In this document: positions 10,648 to 26,984 of the stretch, piece after piece
Numbering within the stretch: the stretch's first letter is position 1
How the letters are laid out: the number at the start of each line of letters is the position of its first letter
Source: Nymphaea colorata
Lineage: Eukaryota > Streptophyta > Magnoliopsida > Nymphaeales > Nymphaeaceae
Length of the DNA: 64,000 bases
Direction: 5' to 3'
Assembly (NCBI RefSeq): GCF_008831285.2
Contig: NC_045139.1
Coordinates: forward strand, 18,706,354 to 18,770,353
The notes under the pieces: model-generated
Seen by the model: the letters and a program-made list of their open reading frames with translations, nothing else
Told to the model about the DNA's origin: nothing
The model's database searches: none
Translations under genes and position numbers: made by a program

Positions 10648-13600
10648 CAAAATTTGGCACCAGCAAACAAATTTTAGGTGTGCAGGCAGGGTGGCAGGTG
10701 TTCACATGCTTGTGTATGTGTGTGCGTGTGTACAGTCACAGTTTTTTAAAAGGCTTCAAAATGTTAACCTGTGAGATCACATTCTTATCATGATATTAAC
10801 ATCTTCTGTAGAACCGCAGGTGTTACATGAGATGTATAAGTTTTGTCTGCACTAGTTGTGCTTTTTGTATATAAGGGCGTGTTTGATTTTCCTGATAGTG
10901 CTTCTTAGTTGCACCCTAAAATGAGTGAAGAAGAAAAAATCACGGTTCTTCCCTACCAACTTTGTTCATTTCATTTGAATGTCAGAAGTTTGCACAGTGG
11001 TAACTAGTAAAAGAAGTGCTTGCTCACGTGGTGTTTGATTATTTCCATTATGGTGAGCCTAAAAGATTACATGACACAAAGATTATCCAGACAATCAACC
11101 ATAAACTAAAGATGCATGTCATGCTATTGCATGTATCAGGTGCATCTCATGCATATCTTACTCATGCTTCTAAAATTTTCTCAAGAAAATCATCATTTGA
11201 AAAGTATCCAGATATGCGCAGAAAGTGTTTCATCTACCAAGCCAGATGGGATGGCATTGAAACTTCAATTACAAGAGGTCAGAATTTTAATACTCATGGT
11301 ACATCTGTTTTGGTGTAACCTGATACAGGTCTGCCTGCTGAACTTGCCTATCTAGATGACCAAATTCAAATCTTTACCTATATTAATTTATTTCGAAAAC
11401 GCGTTTTCGATGTTTGTGCATTCTCACGTTCAGTCTGTTCCATGATTGATCAAGAAGGCTAGCTGCATTTCTGTGCAGAAGCGATGCAGAACAGGAACTT
11501 GTTGAACTCTTGTTCTACTTCCACTGCATTTCTTTTGGGTGCTGTTGGAAAGCAGGCGTTAGGCAGATCTCGATCAGAATACTCCAAATGATACACCTCG
11601 AATATTGAACTCTCCTCCTGCTTCACCTTTAATTTTTTTTGGGGACCAACTAGCCAGGTAAATGAGGAGCTTGTTGTCTTCATGCAAATTCCAACTCAAA
11701 TGTTATACAGATCCTTGGAATGTACTGGTAATTTTCAACTGGGTCTCTCTCTCTCTCTCCTTTGTTGGAACAAGTAATATTCCCATCTTTATGTGCTTGA
11801 TCTTAAGCTTGTCTCCTTCTAGGATCCTCTCATTAATAAATCACGCAAACGGATACTTGAATATCTCCTATGTAATATGTGCGTGATCATAAGCTTGTCA
11901 CCTTGCAGGATCCACTCATTAATCAATCACGGAAAGGTCACACTTGGGTTCTAAACTTCGAGACATAGAGAGAGACAGAGAAAGAGAATCATTGAGGCTG
12001 AGTAAGGGAAGGTTATACCCAAACCATAATTGCTTGAATTTATTCATTTTCATATTTTTTTAAATCATTTAACACCCGTTTTAACATATATTTACATTGA
12101 TCATCCAAGTTTGTAGAACCTTGCATAGCTCAAACGGATGAGCGGGGATGCCTTATGGAGTGCATTTTTAATTCGCCCTATCGGGAGAAGGGAGAGGGGG
12201 TTGGGTACTAGCAGAGCGGCCAAAATGGGCCACCTCAAATTTTTAAAAAAATTACATCTAAATTTTAGAAAATTTCACTTGTTTTATATAAAAATTTTAA
12301 AAAATGATATTTTAGCCTTAATCAAAATTTAGAAACTTTAATTCGACCCTCCTCATGAAAAACTTCTAACTCTTCATTTGCGCATTATGCTTATGTACCA
12401 AAAACAAATGTGGGTTTCTATGTATAAATTGAGCACACAGATATCTTACCATCTCGCACAGATTAAATCTGGACCCTAGTGGGAAGAGGAAAGGATGAGA
12501 GCTTCAGCTTTTTGTTCGGACGGCGGGATAACCCTCTGCACACCCCAAAAATTGGTAGAATCATATATGATCTAATCAAATCATCTGTTCCGAATCCATA
12601 TCTACGCATAATTAGTCTCATTGAAGTGAAAGTAAAATCAAAGTTTATGGTACTTAACTGACTCATACAGATCCTAGAAAACTGCGGATACATTAGTAAG
12701 AAAATCTACGGGTACATACTTGGGCCAGGCAACTGTATTATAGTAGAGTTAAATTTTCACGTATCTTCTGCAGCTTTTAAAGAGATTCTCCAAGTGCATT
12801 ATGTGTCATTGCATGTCAATTATTTAGACATCCTCATGTGACCAATAAATTTTTTACTCCACCTTGTTTCTGGAGCATTTTAGGGTTTTGTGCAAATAAG
12901 ACAGACAACTTATGGAGAGTTTAGGACAAAGAAGTTTGTAAGTACATGTGGCTCACAAACTTTAAAAAAAAATATATTAAAATTGCAAACAGCAGCTTCG
13001 GGAAATGATTGTATGGAAAAATGAACAACATTTGAAGAGCTTACCTTCTCAAGGATTTTTTACCAAGACCACTTTCCGATGTTAGGAAATTGAAGGAGAA
13101 AAGAAAGCATATAGTATTTGTCATCATGCCTGAAACTAGTGTCAGATCTCATTGTTTTGATTCAATCTGAGCCGGGACCTCTTCTAATTTGATATGACGT
13201 GTGATTCAATGAAGAGAAGTCTAGCATTTTGTTAGATCTTTTTTTTTTTTACACTTGTTTTCTTTCTTTTAATTAAGGAAAACATAAATTTTAAATTTAA
13301 TTGTGTTTATATGTGATTCTGCTTCATATTTAATTTGTTCGATTCTTTTATTTTTCATTTTTTTATTTTTTAAGGATGAGTGGTTCATTTCACCGCTCTA
13401 AAGAGAGGCCACTAGTTTTCAAAGAACATGCTTCGGAACCTTTTGCAGTCTATAAGTAGAGTGCACTGGGGTGTGATATTGATCACTCCAAGACTCAGAC
13501 TCGAACTTGAGTCCTTAAAGTCCTTTGTGCTCAATACGTTACCACTCCTTAGGGTAATTCGTTTGATCCTCTAAATTATTTTGCTAATTGATTTGATTCA

Positions 13601-14113
13601 AAAACAGATTTTAACTAGGATGCCATAGATTGACTCCCAAATTCCAATTTGGCCCAAGATCTAAGTGATATTTTCGGGTCCTGATGCCATGTCTGAATCC
13701 ATAGTGAGATCCAAATTTGAGAAGTCAATAATCCAGGCTGACCCAATTACACCTTGATTATGAATCTGTTTAGTCGCATCTGCTAAATAAAACTGAACCC
13801 AGTTATAAGTAAGACCCAGATTAATCGTGCAATGATGCATCCAGATCCAAATCTCGACAAGGATCCGACGTTTTGCACATGTAATCTGGGCAGATCCAAA
13901 TTTGGTTTTGGAAATCATATCCAATCTGGGTCTTAAGAGCACCCCAACCATATCAATTTTGGTTTGCTTCAGTCCAGTAAAGCCCTGGGAAAAACTGAGT
14001 CCGACCACTAGACATCCTCTGTCAGGAAGTTGCTACAAAAAGCCAGGACGATTGACAATCTATATCACTGAGTCACTGCGCGCAACTTACCTGTCAGTCT
14101 GTCCGTATATTAC
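10648..14113. other. Repeat-rich spacer, no gene seen
   Basis: Mostly AT-rich sequence with no supported gene. Around 12130-12345 there is a block (a GGGAGAAGG run, then AT-rich AAATTTTAAAA words) that resembles decayed mobile-element tails, with similar wording at 27189-27345. From 13640 to 13940 the sequence is again dense in GATCC/GGATC words. I saw no tRNA or rRNA. Confidence 0.4.
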
Positions 14114-18984
<4,871 letters not shown>

Positions 18985-19009
18985 ACCTGTGGATTTAAAG
19001 TCCAACCCT

Positions 19010-19219
19010 CCCTCACTTCGGTTGACTAGACCAAGAGCTCGGTCTGGTTTGACCGAGCCATTTGCCTAAGACCTTGGTCTCTGGCTAGCCTCAAGGGACA
19101 TAAGACCGGACTCACTTGGTTAAGACTCTACTAGCTTAGTGAGACCTACACTAGAATCACAAACACCCTGAGACGTACCCAGTTCAAGCACCGTCTTGGC
19201 CTCAGCTGCTCCACCCGCT
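19010..19219 (-). repeat. Direct repeat copy 1 (pol tail and 3' non-coding end)
   Basis: This 210-bp segment is identical, with no indel, to 26979-27188. On the minus strand it encodes the last residues of the polyprotein (stop at about 19120) and then the non-coding sequence that normally leads to the 3' LTR. Host sequence begins directly to its left. Confidence 0.9.
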
Positions 19220-19469
19220 CCTCCCACTGCAACTGACGTTGGTGCAGAATCCTTCTCCTTGGGACTTTCCTGCGCAAGCTGTAGAGAGCGCGCCCAAATC
19301 TCTGACGCCTTTCTCTTACGCCGACTGGGTTCGGCCTGCTCTGACTCTTCCTGCACGGGATCTGGAAATTGGTCTGTAACAGATTCCCCCTCCCTACCAT
19401 GCGCTTGTCCTCGAGCGCTAGAAGAGGGGAAACGATGAATGATCGTTCCGAATTCCTCGCCACCAAAAT
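19120..19469 (-). pseudogene. Frameshifted C-terminal tail of the gypsy polyprotein
   Basis: Minus-strand frame beginning around NFGGEEFGT and continuing through a proline/acidic stretch, QEESEQAEPSRRKRKASEIW and a Gly/Ala-rich tail to a stop at 19120. It is out of frame with the main gag-pol reading, which runs into an early stop at 19418. The two frames overlap at the TTTTGGTGG word (19461-19469), which reads QFWW in one and NFGG in the other, so this is where sequence was deleted. The tail normally follows the integrase and its C-terminal region; here those are absent. Confidence 0.7.
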
Positions 19470-22400
19470 TGGGCCTTTATTCGCGCAAGGGTCTTAGCGA
19501 CCCCTTCATGTCCCGCTGCAGGGGTGTCATGAAAATGCCGCAGGAGTTCCTGCCTTAGCCCAGAGTTAGGAGGGACTACAGCCTTGTCCTTCCTATAAAG
19601 AAGATTTCCTTTGACTGAATACAAAGGAATGGATCCGGGGTTCTGTTGAACCGAAGTCTTAATTAGCCTTAATGACTGGTCATCATGTTGATCCTGGGCT
19701 AATCTCGTCCAAATGTCCGTCTCCACCACAGACAAAGTCATCAACTGTTCAGTGAGGCGGGAAAGAGAATCCGCCGCCTTGTTCTCAGGACCCTTCTTGT
19801 ACTCGATTTCAAAGTCATACCCCAAGAGCTTCGCTAGCCATCTCTGTTGAGTGGGGGTAGACACACGTTGTTTCAACATGTACTTCAGGCTGTTTTGATC
19901 GGTCCTGACGATAAACTTGCGTCCAATCAAGTATGGACGCCACTTTTCCACCGCGATTACGATTGCAAGCAACTCCTTCTCATATGTAGAGAGGGGCTTG
20001 GCCCGGCTAGTCAGGGCCTTGGACATATACGCGATGGGATGACCATCCTGCCCTAGTACTGCTCCGACGCCGACTTCACACGCATCTGTTTCAATAGTGA
20101 AAGTCTTTGAGAAATCGGGGAGAGTTAGTACTGGGGCGGTCATTAGAGCTGCTTTCAGCTTGTCAAAAGCAACTCTCGACTTCTCAGTCCAAGAGAAGGC
20201 TCCTTTTTTCAGCATCTGGGTGAGGGGCTGGGCAATAATGCCATATCCCTGGATGAATCTCCTGTAGTACCCAGTTAATCCGAGGAATCCTCTTAGACCT
20301 TTGAGGTCCTTGGGCAGAGGCCATTTCTCCATGGCGTGCAACTTTTCGGGGTCTGCCCGAACCCCTTCTCGGGACACGATGTGTCCGAGATATCCAATGG
20401 AAGATTGTCCAAAACTGCATTTGGACATCTTCGCAAAGAGCTGGTGCTCCTGAAGAATACCTAGAGTTATTTCCAGGTGCCTCTTGTGTTGCTCCTCGTC
20501 CTTACTATAGATGAGTATGTCATCGAAAAATACGAGGATGAAGTCTCTGAGATGGACTCTAAACACATCATTCATACACCGCTGGAATGTAGCCGGTGCA
20601 TTTGTCAGTCCAAAAGGCATTACGAGAAATTCATAATGTCCGTCATGTGTTCTGAACGATGTCTTCAAGACGTCTTCATCGAACATTCTGATCTGATGAT
20701 AGCCGGCTCTGAGATCAATCTTGGAAAATACTGTGGCGCCGGCCAATTCGTCTAACAACTCATCAATAACTGGTATGGGGTGCCGATCCTTAACGGTCAC
20801 CTCATTCAGCGCCCTGTAATCAATACAGAATCGCCAAGTGTTGTCCTTCTTCTTCACTAAGAGAACTGGTGAAGAAAAAGGGCTGCAACTAGGCCTAATG
20901 ATTCCGCTTTCCAACATTTCTTTCACAAGGCGCTCGATCTCCGCCTTCTGGCTGTGCCCATACCTATATGGCCTGACGTTGACAGGCTCCGCACCATGTG
21001 CGAGGACGATGCGATGATCATATGCCCGTTTAGGCGGTAAGCCTTTGGGCTCATCAAAAATGGCTGGAAATTGGTCTAGGACCAATTGAATGCTTGGTGG
21101 AATTGGTTCTTCCACCTTATCTTCAGATACCGGTACATCCGTAGCCAATGTGAGTACCCAACAAGCGGGTTGTTCATGTTGGATGGACCGTAATGCTGCC
21201 TTGGGACGCGTGGAGCTGGCGAGTCCCTGAAGAGTGATCGATTCCCCTTCTCCGTCTGGGATGAACGTCATGGCAAAGTTCTTCACATCCCAACGAATAT
21301 CCTTCCAAGTTAGGAACCAAGGCATTCCTAAAATCAAGTCGACTCCGTCTAATGGAATGACTAGGCAATCCACTTTGAAGTTCTTCTTCTTGATGTTGAC
21401 ATCAATGCTCTTTCCTTCATGAATGCACTTGAGTCTATGACCCCCTCCCACGATTATAGTCTGTGGGCTGCTCTCATTGAGAGTGACCTTGCACTTCTCA
21501 GCGGCTTCTTCGGTTAAGAAGTTGTTTGTTGCACCGCTATCGAGCAGAATCAAAACTTTCTGGCCATTGATGCGGCCAAAAACTCTCATGGCGTTAGCCT
21601 TATGGGGATCCTGGATAGAATGTAAGGATTCAACCTCTTCAAATTTGTCTTCTCTGTTCGAGGTTTCTCCCTTCTGTGGTTCCTCAGATTCAATTTTCTT
21701 TCCTTTTCTCTTCACTTGGACTTCCTCATCAGACGAGGAACTGGAACTAGAGCTAGAGGAGGAATCGCTTTCTGAACTGGAGCTTGTCTCCGGTTCATCA
21801 ACCACCACGATGTTGAATAGTGCCTTGCACTGGTGGTTCTTCTCCCACTTACCCTCACATCTAAAGCATAGGCCCTTCTTCCTATACTCTTCTATTTGTT
21901 TTGGGGTCAGGTAACGTGTTGGGAGGTCACGGCCCGGTCTTGGGTTGGGCCTATAATCGTTCCCACGGTTGTAGGGAACCAATTCCTTCCCTTGGGGACG
22001 GAATTCTCTACTTTGATTCCGAGAAGTAGAGAAGAATGAGGGTTTCTTCCTCAACTTGTCCGACTTACGAGCCTTTCTTTCTCGTTTCTCTCTTTTTTCT
22101 TCTTTTCTCTCTTCAATTCTCTCCTCATATAACCTGGCCATTGCGAAACATTCTTCTAAACTACCGAAGCGATGGATTTTCATCTCTCTTTTGATATCGC
22201 TTCGTAGTCCACCCTTGAACGACCCTATGAGGGCCTTCTCTGGCCATTGCACCATGCTGGCCAGCCTCTCGAATTGCCTTTGGTAGACAGGCACGGTGGT
22301 GGTCTGGGTTAAGTTCTTGAGATCCTCGTCATAATCTATGAACGTGGAGTCTCCATACTGCAACTGCAGACTCGCTTTGTATTTTTCCCATGTTGGGTCG

Positions 22401-23191
22401 GCCGTCTTATGTTCAAACCAGAGGTAGTGGGTTGTTGCTTCGCCGGTCATGTTGGCCGTGGCGATTTCAATCCATTCTTCTTGTGGTACATGGTGACACA
22501 AGAAGAAACGTTCGGCCATGAATAGCCATTCTCGAAGATGTTCCTCATTGAACTTAGGGAAATCATATTTGACGGAAGGTGTCCGTCTCTCTTCAAAACG
22601 TGCAGGCTCTCTTCGAGTTCTCCTAGGACGAAGTGGTGTTTCGTCCTCTCCTTCGAAAAGCTCAAAAATTGGGTTCCGAATGGGTTGACTAGTTCGTTGA
22701 CCTTGAGGAGGTCTGTAGTATTCACTTGTAGGCTCGTTTAGATACCTGTCTGGAGGTGGTCCCATGACTCTACCTCCTTCCAGACTTGTCCCAACATGTG
22801 AAATGTTGTTGGGATTAACCTCAGTGTCGGTTTGGTAGCCAGGTATAACTAGCAAACCTTTTCCTTTCTGTTGATTCGGACCCTGAGTGGTCCTCTGCTC
22901 TACAACGACTTGGGCCTGGTTGTTGGCCAACTGTCTGAACATGGCGCGGATTTCATCCATTTCCTTTTGGTGTTCCGCGTTCTGACGATCCATGTCCTTC
23001 TTCCTAAAGTTCTCAACTTTGGCCATTTCGCTACGCATTTGTAGCAATTCCTTCTCTATGCTTAGGATTCTACCTAAGGCATAGTCCGGAACTTGCCCCC
23101 TTTGAGTTGGAGGGGCATCTCCTGCTTGCTCCTGAGGAATGTCCTCAAGAACAGGCTCATCGGAGCTCACGTTCTTCTTGGATTTACCCAT
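19418..23191 (-). CDS. Gypsy gag-pol polyprotein, 1257 aa, integrase truncated
   Basis: One long open frame starts at ATG 23191. The retrotransposon gag domain lies at about residues 205-365 (FPKFNEEHLREWLFMAERF near its start). A CCHC zinc knuckle (CFRCEGKWEKNHQC) follows at about 440-455, then a poly-Ser acidic linker. The aspartic protease has LLDSGATNNF. Reverse transcriptase (about 700-880) has FSKIDLRAGYHQIRM, MPFGLTNAPATFQ and the catalytic FFDD of VFFDDILIYS. RNase H has TDACEVGVGAVL and later RTDQNSLKYML. The integrase begins (HFHDTPAAGHEGVAKTLARI) but stops after FWWRG: the DDE core is missing. The reverse transcriptase looks intact, yet the element cannot integrate by itself. The gag and Met primer site suggest a chromovirus-type lineage; exact clade not resolved. 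Confidence 0.92.
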   Translation of the reverse strand: MGKSKKNVSSDEPVLEDIPQEQAGDAPPTQRGQVPDYALGRILSIEKELLQMRSEMAKVENFRKKDMDRQNAEHQKEMDEIRAMFRQLANNQAQVVVEQRTTQGPNQQKGKGLLVIPGYQTDTEVNPNNISHVGTSLEGGRVMGPPPDRYLNEPTSEYYRPPQGQRTSQPIRNPIFELFEGEDETPLRPRRTRREPARFEERRTPSVKYDFPKFNEEHLREWLFMAERFFLCHHVPQEEWIEIATANMTGEATTHYLWFEHKTADPTWEKYKASLQLQYGDSTFIDYDEDLKNLTQTTTVPVYQRQFERLASMVQWPEKALIGSFKGGLRSDIKREMKIHRFGSLEECFAMARLYEERIEERKEEKREKRERKARKSDKLRKKPSFFSTSRNQSREFRPQGKELVPYNRGNDYRPNPRPGRDLPTRYLTPKQIEEYRKKGLCFRCEGKWEKNHQCKALFNIVVVDEPETSSSSESDSSSSSSSSSSSDEEVQVKRKGKKIESEEPQKGETSNREDKFEEVESLHSIQDPHKANAMRVFGRINGQKVLILLDSGATNNFLTEEAAEKCKVTLNESSPQTIIVGGGHRLKCIHEGKSIDVNIKKKNFKVDCLVIPLDGVDLILGMPWFLTWKDIRWDVKNFAMTFIPDGEGESITLQGLASSTRPKAALRSIQHEQPACWVLTLATDVPVSEDKVEEPIPPSIQLVLDQFPAIFDEPKGLPPKRAYDHRIVLAHGAEPVNVRPYRYGHSQKAEIERLVKEMLESGIIRPSCSPFSSPVLLVKKKDNTWRFCIDYRALNEVTVKDRHPIPVIDELLDELAGATVFSKIDLRAGYHQIRMFDEDVLKTSFRTHDGHYEFLVMPFGLTNAPATFQRCMNDVFRVHLRDFILVFFDDILIYSKDEEQHKRHLEITLGILQEHQLFAKMSKCSFGQSSIGYLGHIVSREGVRADPEKLHAMEKWPLPKDLKGLRGFLGLTGYYRRFIQGYGIIAQPLTQMLKKGAFSWTEKSRVAFDKLKAALMTAPVLTLPDFSKTFTIETDACEVGVGAVLGQDGHPIAYMSKALTSRAKPLSTYEKELLAIVIAVEKWRPYLIGRKFIVRTDQNSLKYMLKQRVSTPTQQRWLAKLLGYDFEIEYKKGPENKAADSLSRLTEQLMTLSVVETDIWTRLAQDQHDDQSLRLIKTSVQQNPGSIPLYSVKGNLLYRKDKAVVPPNSGLRQELLRHFHDTPAAGHEGVAKTLARIKAQFWWRGIRNDHSSFPLF

Positions 23192-23398
23192 TGAATTCGT
23201 GAGTTAGGCACCAAGTGAAAACACGCACAAACCAAGGAATTTGGCTATTTGGAGCCAACGACAAAAGAAAATCCTAAACTAACGCACACGGAAAATGCAC
23301 TGGTGAAAGCTGGACTCAAACACTCCTCGCCTTGACTGATTTGCTGAAGCCGAATCTTCTTGGAACGAGTGCTTGAACTTCAATAACAGCCTCAAGAC

Positions 23399-23411
23399 GG
23401 CTCTGATACCA
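23399..23411 (-). other. Primer-binding site for initiator tRNA-Met
   Basis: On the minus strand this reads TGGTATCAGAGCC, the standard plant initiator-Met primer-binding site, two bases downstream of the LTR end (...CCTAACA). It fixes the LTR boundary at 23414 and the element's orientation. Confidence 0.9.
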
Positions 23412-23413
23412 AT

Positions 23414-26400
23414 TGTTAGGCCCACTCCTGCTAGGACTACAATTTCCTAACCAAGAGCGACCTACCTTCCCAGGTCTCTTGAGTGCTACTCAAAAACCGA
23501 AAATTCCTAAGACAATTAATTACAACACTTCTACCCGGCCGGACAGACCCCGGCGCAAAAACCCTTAGGACAGGAGACTCGGGTGCGGAATACCCTTATT
23601 CCCAAATCCTAACTACGGGCAGACCTAAGACAAACACTACAAGGGTTGACGCGGCTTTTACAATCGTAAGCGATACAAGAATTCACTCGTATCACTCAAC
23701 AAACCACTCAACCAAACACACAAGACGAACGAGCAAACCACGCCCAACACTAAGCAAATGGGTATGGTCGGCTCCTTGTGGTCGTGTCTCGGGCAGCTGG
23801 CCCTTGAGGTACCACGGCAGGGAGCTAGGCCGAAGCCTTGGGCTAAAACAATAACTAAAACAAACTAAATGGAATCCTAAAACAGAAAGCAAAACACCCT
23901 CCCCGGAATCTACAAGTGGGCTAAGGTGTTACCGGCCAAGAGCTAGCCTTGGCTGAGCCAGAACAACCGCGGGGTGAAGACCAATCCCCGGGCAATGCAG
24001 CAACGGACCGGCGTGAAGCGCGCGGCCTGGACAGCCTCCTGCTGTCGGACGAGTAGACAGGCGTTGGCTGGAGCAGTAGCCTGCTGCCGAGCAAAGACAG
24101 ACACGGGCTTGTTGTCGGATGCGGCCGGCTGACGAGTGGCCGAGAGGACAGCGAACGGCGGTCGGGCACAGACTGATGGACGAGGCCTGACTGTCGAGTG
24201 CAGACCTACGGTAGCAGCGGCAGAGGCAAAAGCGAGACGCTGTCGCCTTGGACGCCGAAAGAGCAGCGACTGGATGTCGCCGAGACGCTGGCGCGTTGCC
24301 GCTTACAAACTGAAGCAGGTCGGCGAGAGAAGGCCGACTGAGCAGCCACCTGCTGCCTGGAGCCGAGAGGAGAGGGCGACCGACTGTCGCCTCTAGGCTG
24401 GACGGAAGCCGCGGACAGGACGAGGGGGGCGAAGGCCGAATTCGGCAGTGCCTACCTTCCTATTCTCCGAGTGGCTCAGCCACGGACGCCGGCAAGAAAT
24501 CCGACGACGGGGCGCGGCCGAGGTGCTGGCCGAGGACTGCTAGCGGTGCGCTAGCGTCGCCGACTGAACCTAGTCCCTAGCTACGGCTGGGCTGGGCTTG
24601 GACTGGCGGGGCTCTAAGGGTAGGCCAGTCAGGATAAGAAGGTTCGGGCTGGGGTAGGCCGAAGGTCAAAGGGCTTAGGTTGACAAGGGAGGTTAACCTA
24701 GCTAAGGGATGGAATAGGCCGAGAGCGTGAGCTAGAGAGAAGAAGGAAAAGAATAAACTCGGACGGGGACTGGGGCACTCGAGTGAACGGGGTAGATCGA
24801 GACTGGGCTCGGTTAGAGGTAAGTGAGCTGAGTCACTCGAGCTAAACTCGAGTCAACTAGGTTAGTCCTGGCTGGGCTCGGGTTGGCCGAGTTCCTAAGG
24901 CTATGACTGGGTTAAGTCAAGAAAGCTCAAGTCAACTAAGACGAAGTCGACTAGGTGAGCTGGGTTCGGTCAAGGTCAAACTAGGTTAGATTTGACTGCT
25001 ACACCTAGGTCGGGACAGGGCTAAGTCAAGTTGACTTAGGACTAGGCTCGAGCTAAGAAGACTACCTAAGAACTTAAGTCTAGCTAACTCGAGTAGGTCT
25101 CTCGAGCGAGGAGATTGTGACACGTCAGTGAGATCAAGGGTCACGAGGGGTTGCGGTTAGAGGAGATGGGGGACTTGGCTCGTGTGGTCTCGTGATGAAG
25201 GGAGATTGAAACACGTGGAGGGATCAACGGCTCGTGGGGGCTGCAGTTGATGATGAATGTAGACGTGAAAGAGACTAAGTGCGAGTCCAAGGGGACTTGC
25301 GCTAGAGTTATGGAAAAGTGGTGCACGAAACAAGGAAGTGGCGCGCCAAAGGGGGACTCGCGTGGGTGAGGTGGCGAGCTGCTAGGAGCTAGTGGAAAAG
25401 GTGGTGTGCGAGCTGGAGGGAGGCTGGGTCGTGGGCAAGGAGATGCTGCCACGTGTGAAGACGGATGGCTGAGATTCCTTGCGAGAGGAGGAAGAAGACT
25501 TAGCCAACTCGAGTGAAGACGAGGTGGTGACTAGTGATCCTAAAGCTAAGGGACGTGGGAGATAACTGGAATACAGGTAAGGGACACGATGGGCCAGGTG
25601 GGACACGAGCTGGAGTAGACCGTGGGATGAGTGACACGTGGATGAATGGACGAAGGGGATAGGGCTTACCTGGTCCGAGTTGACTGCACGTAGGCTCGCA
25701 CCGAGAGAGGAAGACCGGCCTGGTGGGAGAGATCTCACGCCAAGGACCAGAACGCCCCTTCAAGCTTCACGGGAACTTCAACTCGCACAAGGGCAGGGTT
25801 GTTCAATGACGCCGGGATCTTGAATTGGCGCCGGAAGTTGCAGGCTTGACCGGAGTTGCAGGATTTTCCGGCGAAGAAGATAACTCGCGATGTAACCACT
25901 CAAATTTGCTCAAACTTCGATGTTTCGAAGCTCTTGTTGAGGCAATTTCAGTAGGCCAACAGCGACTTAATTCTCACGGCCAGAATGTTAGATTCGAACA
26001 GATTAAGCCTGCTGGATTGCAGAACCAAGGAGAGGACAGAAACCGAGTTTTACTTTGCTAAAACTCGACTACTTCCACCGCTAGCGTTCTTGATTTCTTT
26101 TGGCTAGATTCAACCAAAGTTTCTAGGTCTTTCTTTAAGAAGATCTCGGAGAAATCTAAGGCAGAACTCACGGTTTAGCACAGACCTTCCTCTCGGATTT
26201 GCCGAGAAGAAAACCTCGCCTTAAGCGACTTCTCTCCTAGATTAACCTTGCGAAAATCAAGAGGAAAACCGAGAACTAAAAGTAAATTCTTTAGCCGTCG
26301 CTGCTGGATTCTAAAGCGAATTCAGCCTTCCCAATTGCAAGGGCAGACTCTCAACTTCACCGGGGTTGTGAAGAAGGCACCAACCTTGCTGGAGTTGCAG

Positions 26401-26984
26401 ACCAAAAGGGGAAACAGTCGTGGACGAGGGAGGGATTGCCGCCGGTAGGAGGAATCCGCCGCAAGCCTTCGTGCTTTGAGTTCACCACCGGAATATCTCC
26501 GATGCCCGAAGCTTTTGCTGGAATTAGGAGCGTCACAGGCCAAGGGGACGCGAGGGGATGAGAGGCACCGCAGATTCCACCATGTGAAACTCGATGGCTG
26601 ACGAAGAAGGTGAAGATCTCGCCTCTAGACCGAGGGAGAGAGAGACAAGCCTCACGAGGAGGAGAGAGAACACAACTTAGCAAAAATGCTTTCCTTAGTC
26701 CAAAATTCGATACAAACTCTAAGATCCAAAACAATATATACATGTCCTAATTGAACGAGTCTACAATCCAGATCTCGTTCTCTACCCACAATCCAAACCC
26801 AAAATGCCAAGCACAACCCGCTAGGCTAGGTCCTTATTTCGAAACCCAACGAAAGCAAACCTATTTACTTAACAAAAAACACTTAAACTAGACTCGGGCC
26901 TATTGCCCAACTCGTAAACAAAAGGGTTAAACCCCTGAGCCTTGTGAGCCCAGGGTGGGGACCTTGTGAGGGGACCCGCCCTCA
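23414..26984 (-). repeat. Single long LTR, about 3.57 kb
   Basis: The inner boundary is set by the primer-binding site (plus strand TGTTAGG at 23414). The outer boundary is inferred at ...CCCTCA (26984), where the adjoining pol-tail copy begins, giving TG...CA ends. The interior contains a GC-rich section (about 24000-24560) and a stretch rich in CTCGAG/GGTTGACT words (about 24590-25110). Small frames inside are not convincing genes. A minus-strand TATA at 26735-26740 would put the promoter only about 245 bp from the LTR start. Confidence 0.75.
26735..26740 (-). promoter_or_regulatory. Candidate TATA box of the gypsy LTR
   Basis: On the minus strand ACATGTATATATTG gives a good TATA box about 245 bp inside the LTR. 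If used, U3 is short and R plus U5 would be about 3.3 kb, a very long untranslated leader. Confidence 0.45.

Noticed and set aside
19010..19219. The 210-bp direct repeats as short LTRs
   Set aside because: They lack TG...CA ends, contain coding sequence of pol, have no target duplication outside them, and the primer-binding site instead abuts the 3.57-kb segment.
25141..25763. Ser/Pro-rich minus-strand frames inside the LTR
   Set aside because: Overlapping low-complexity frames in a repetitive LTR section, no domains; treated as part of the LTR.
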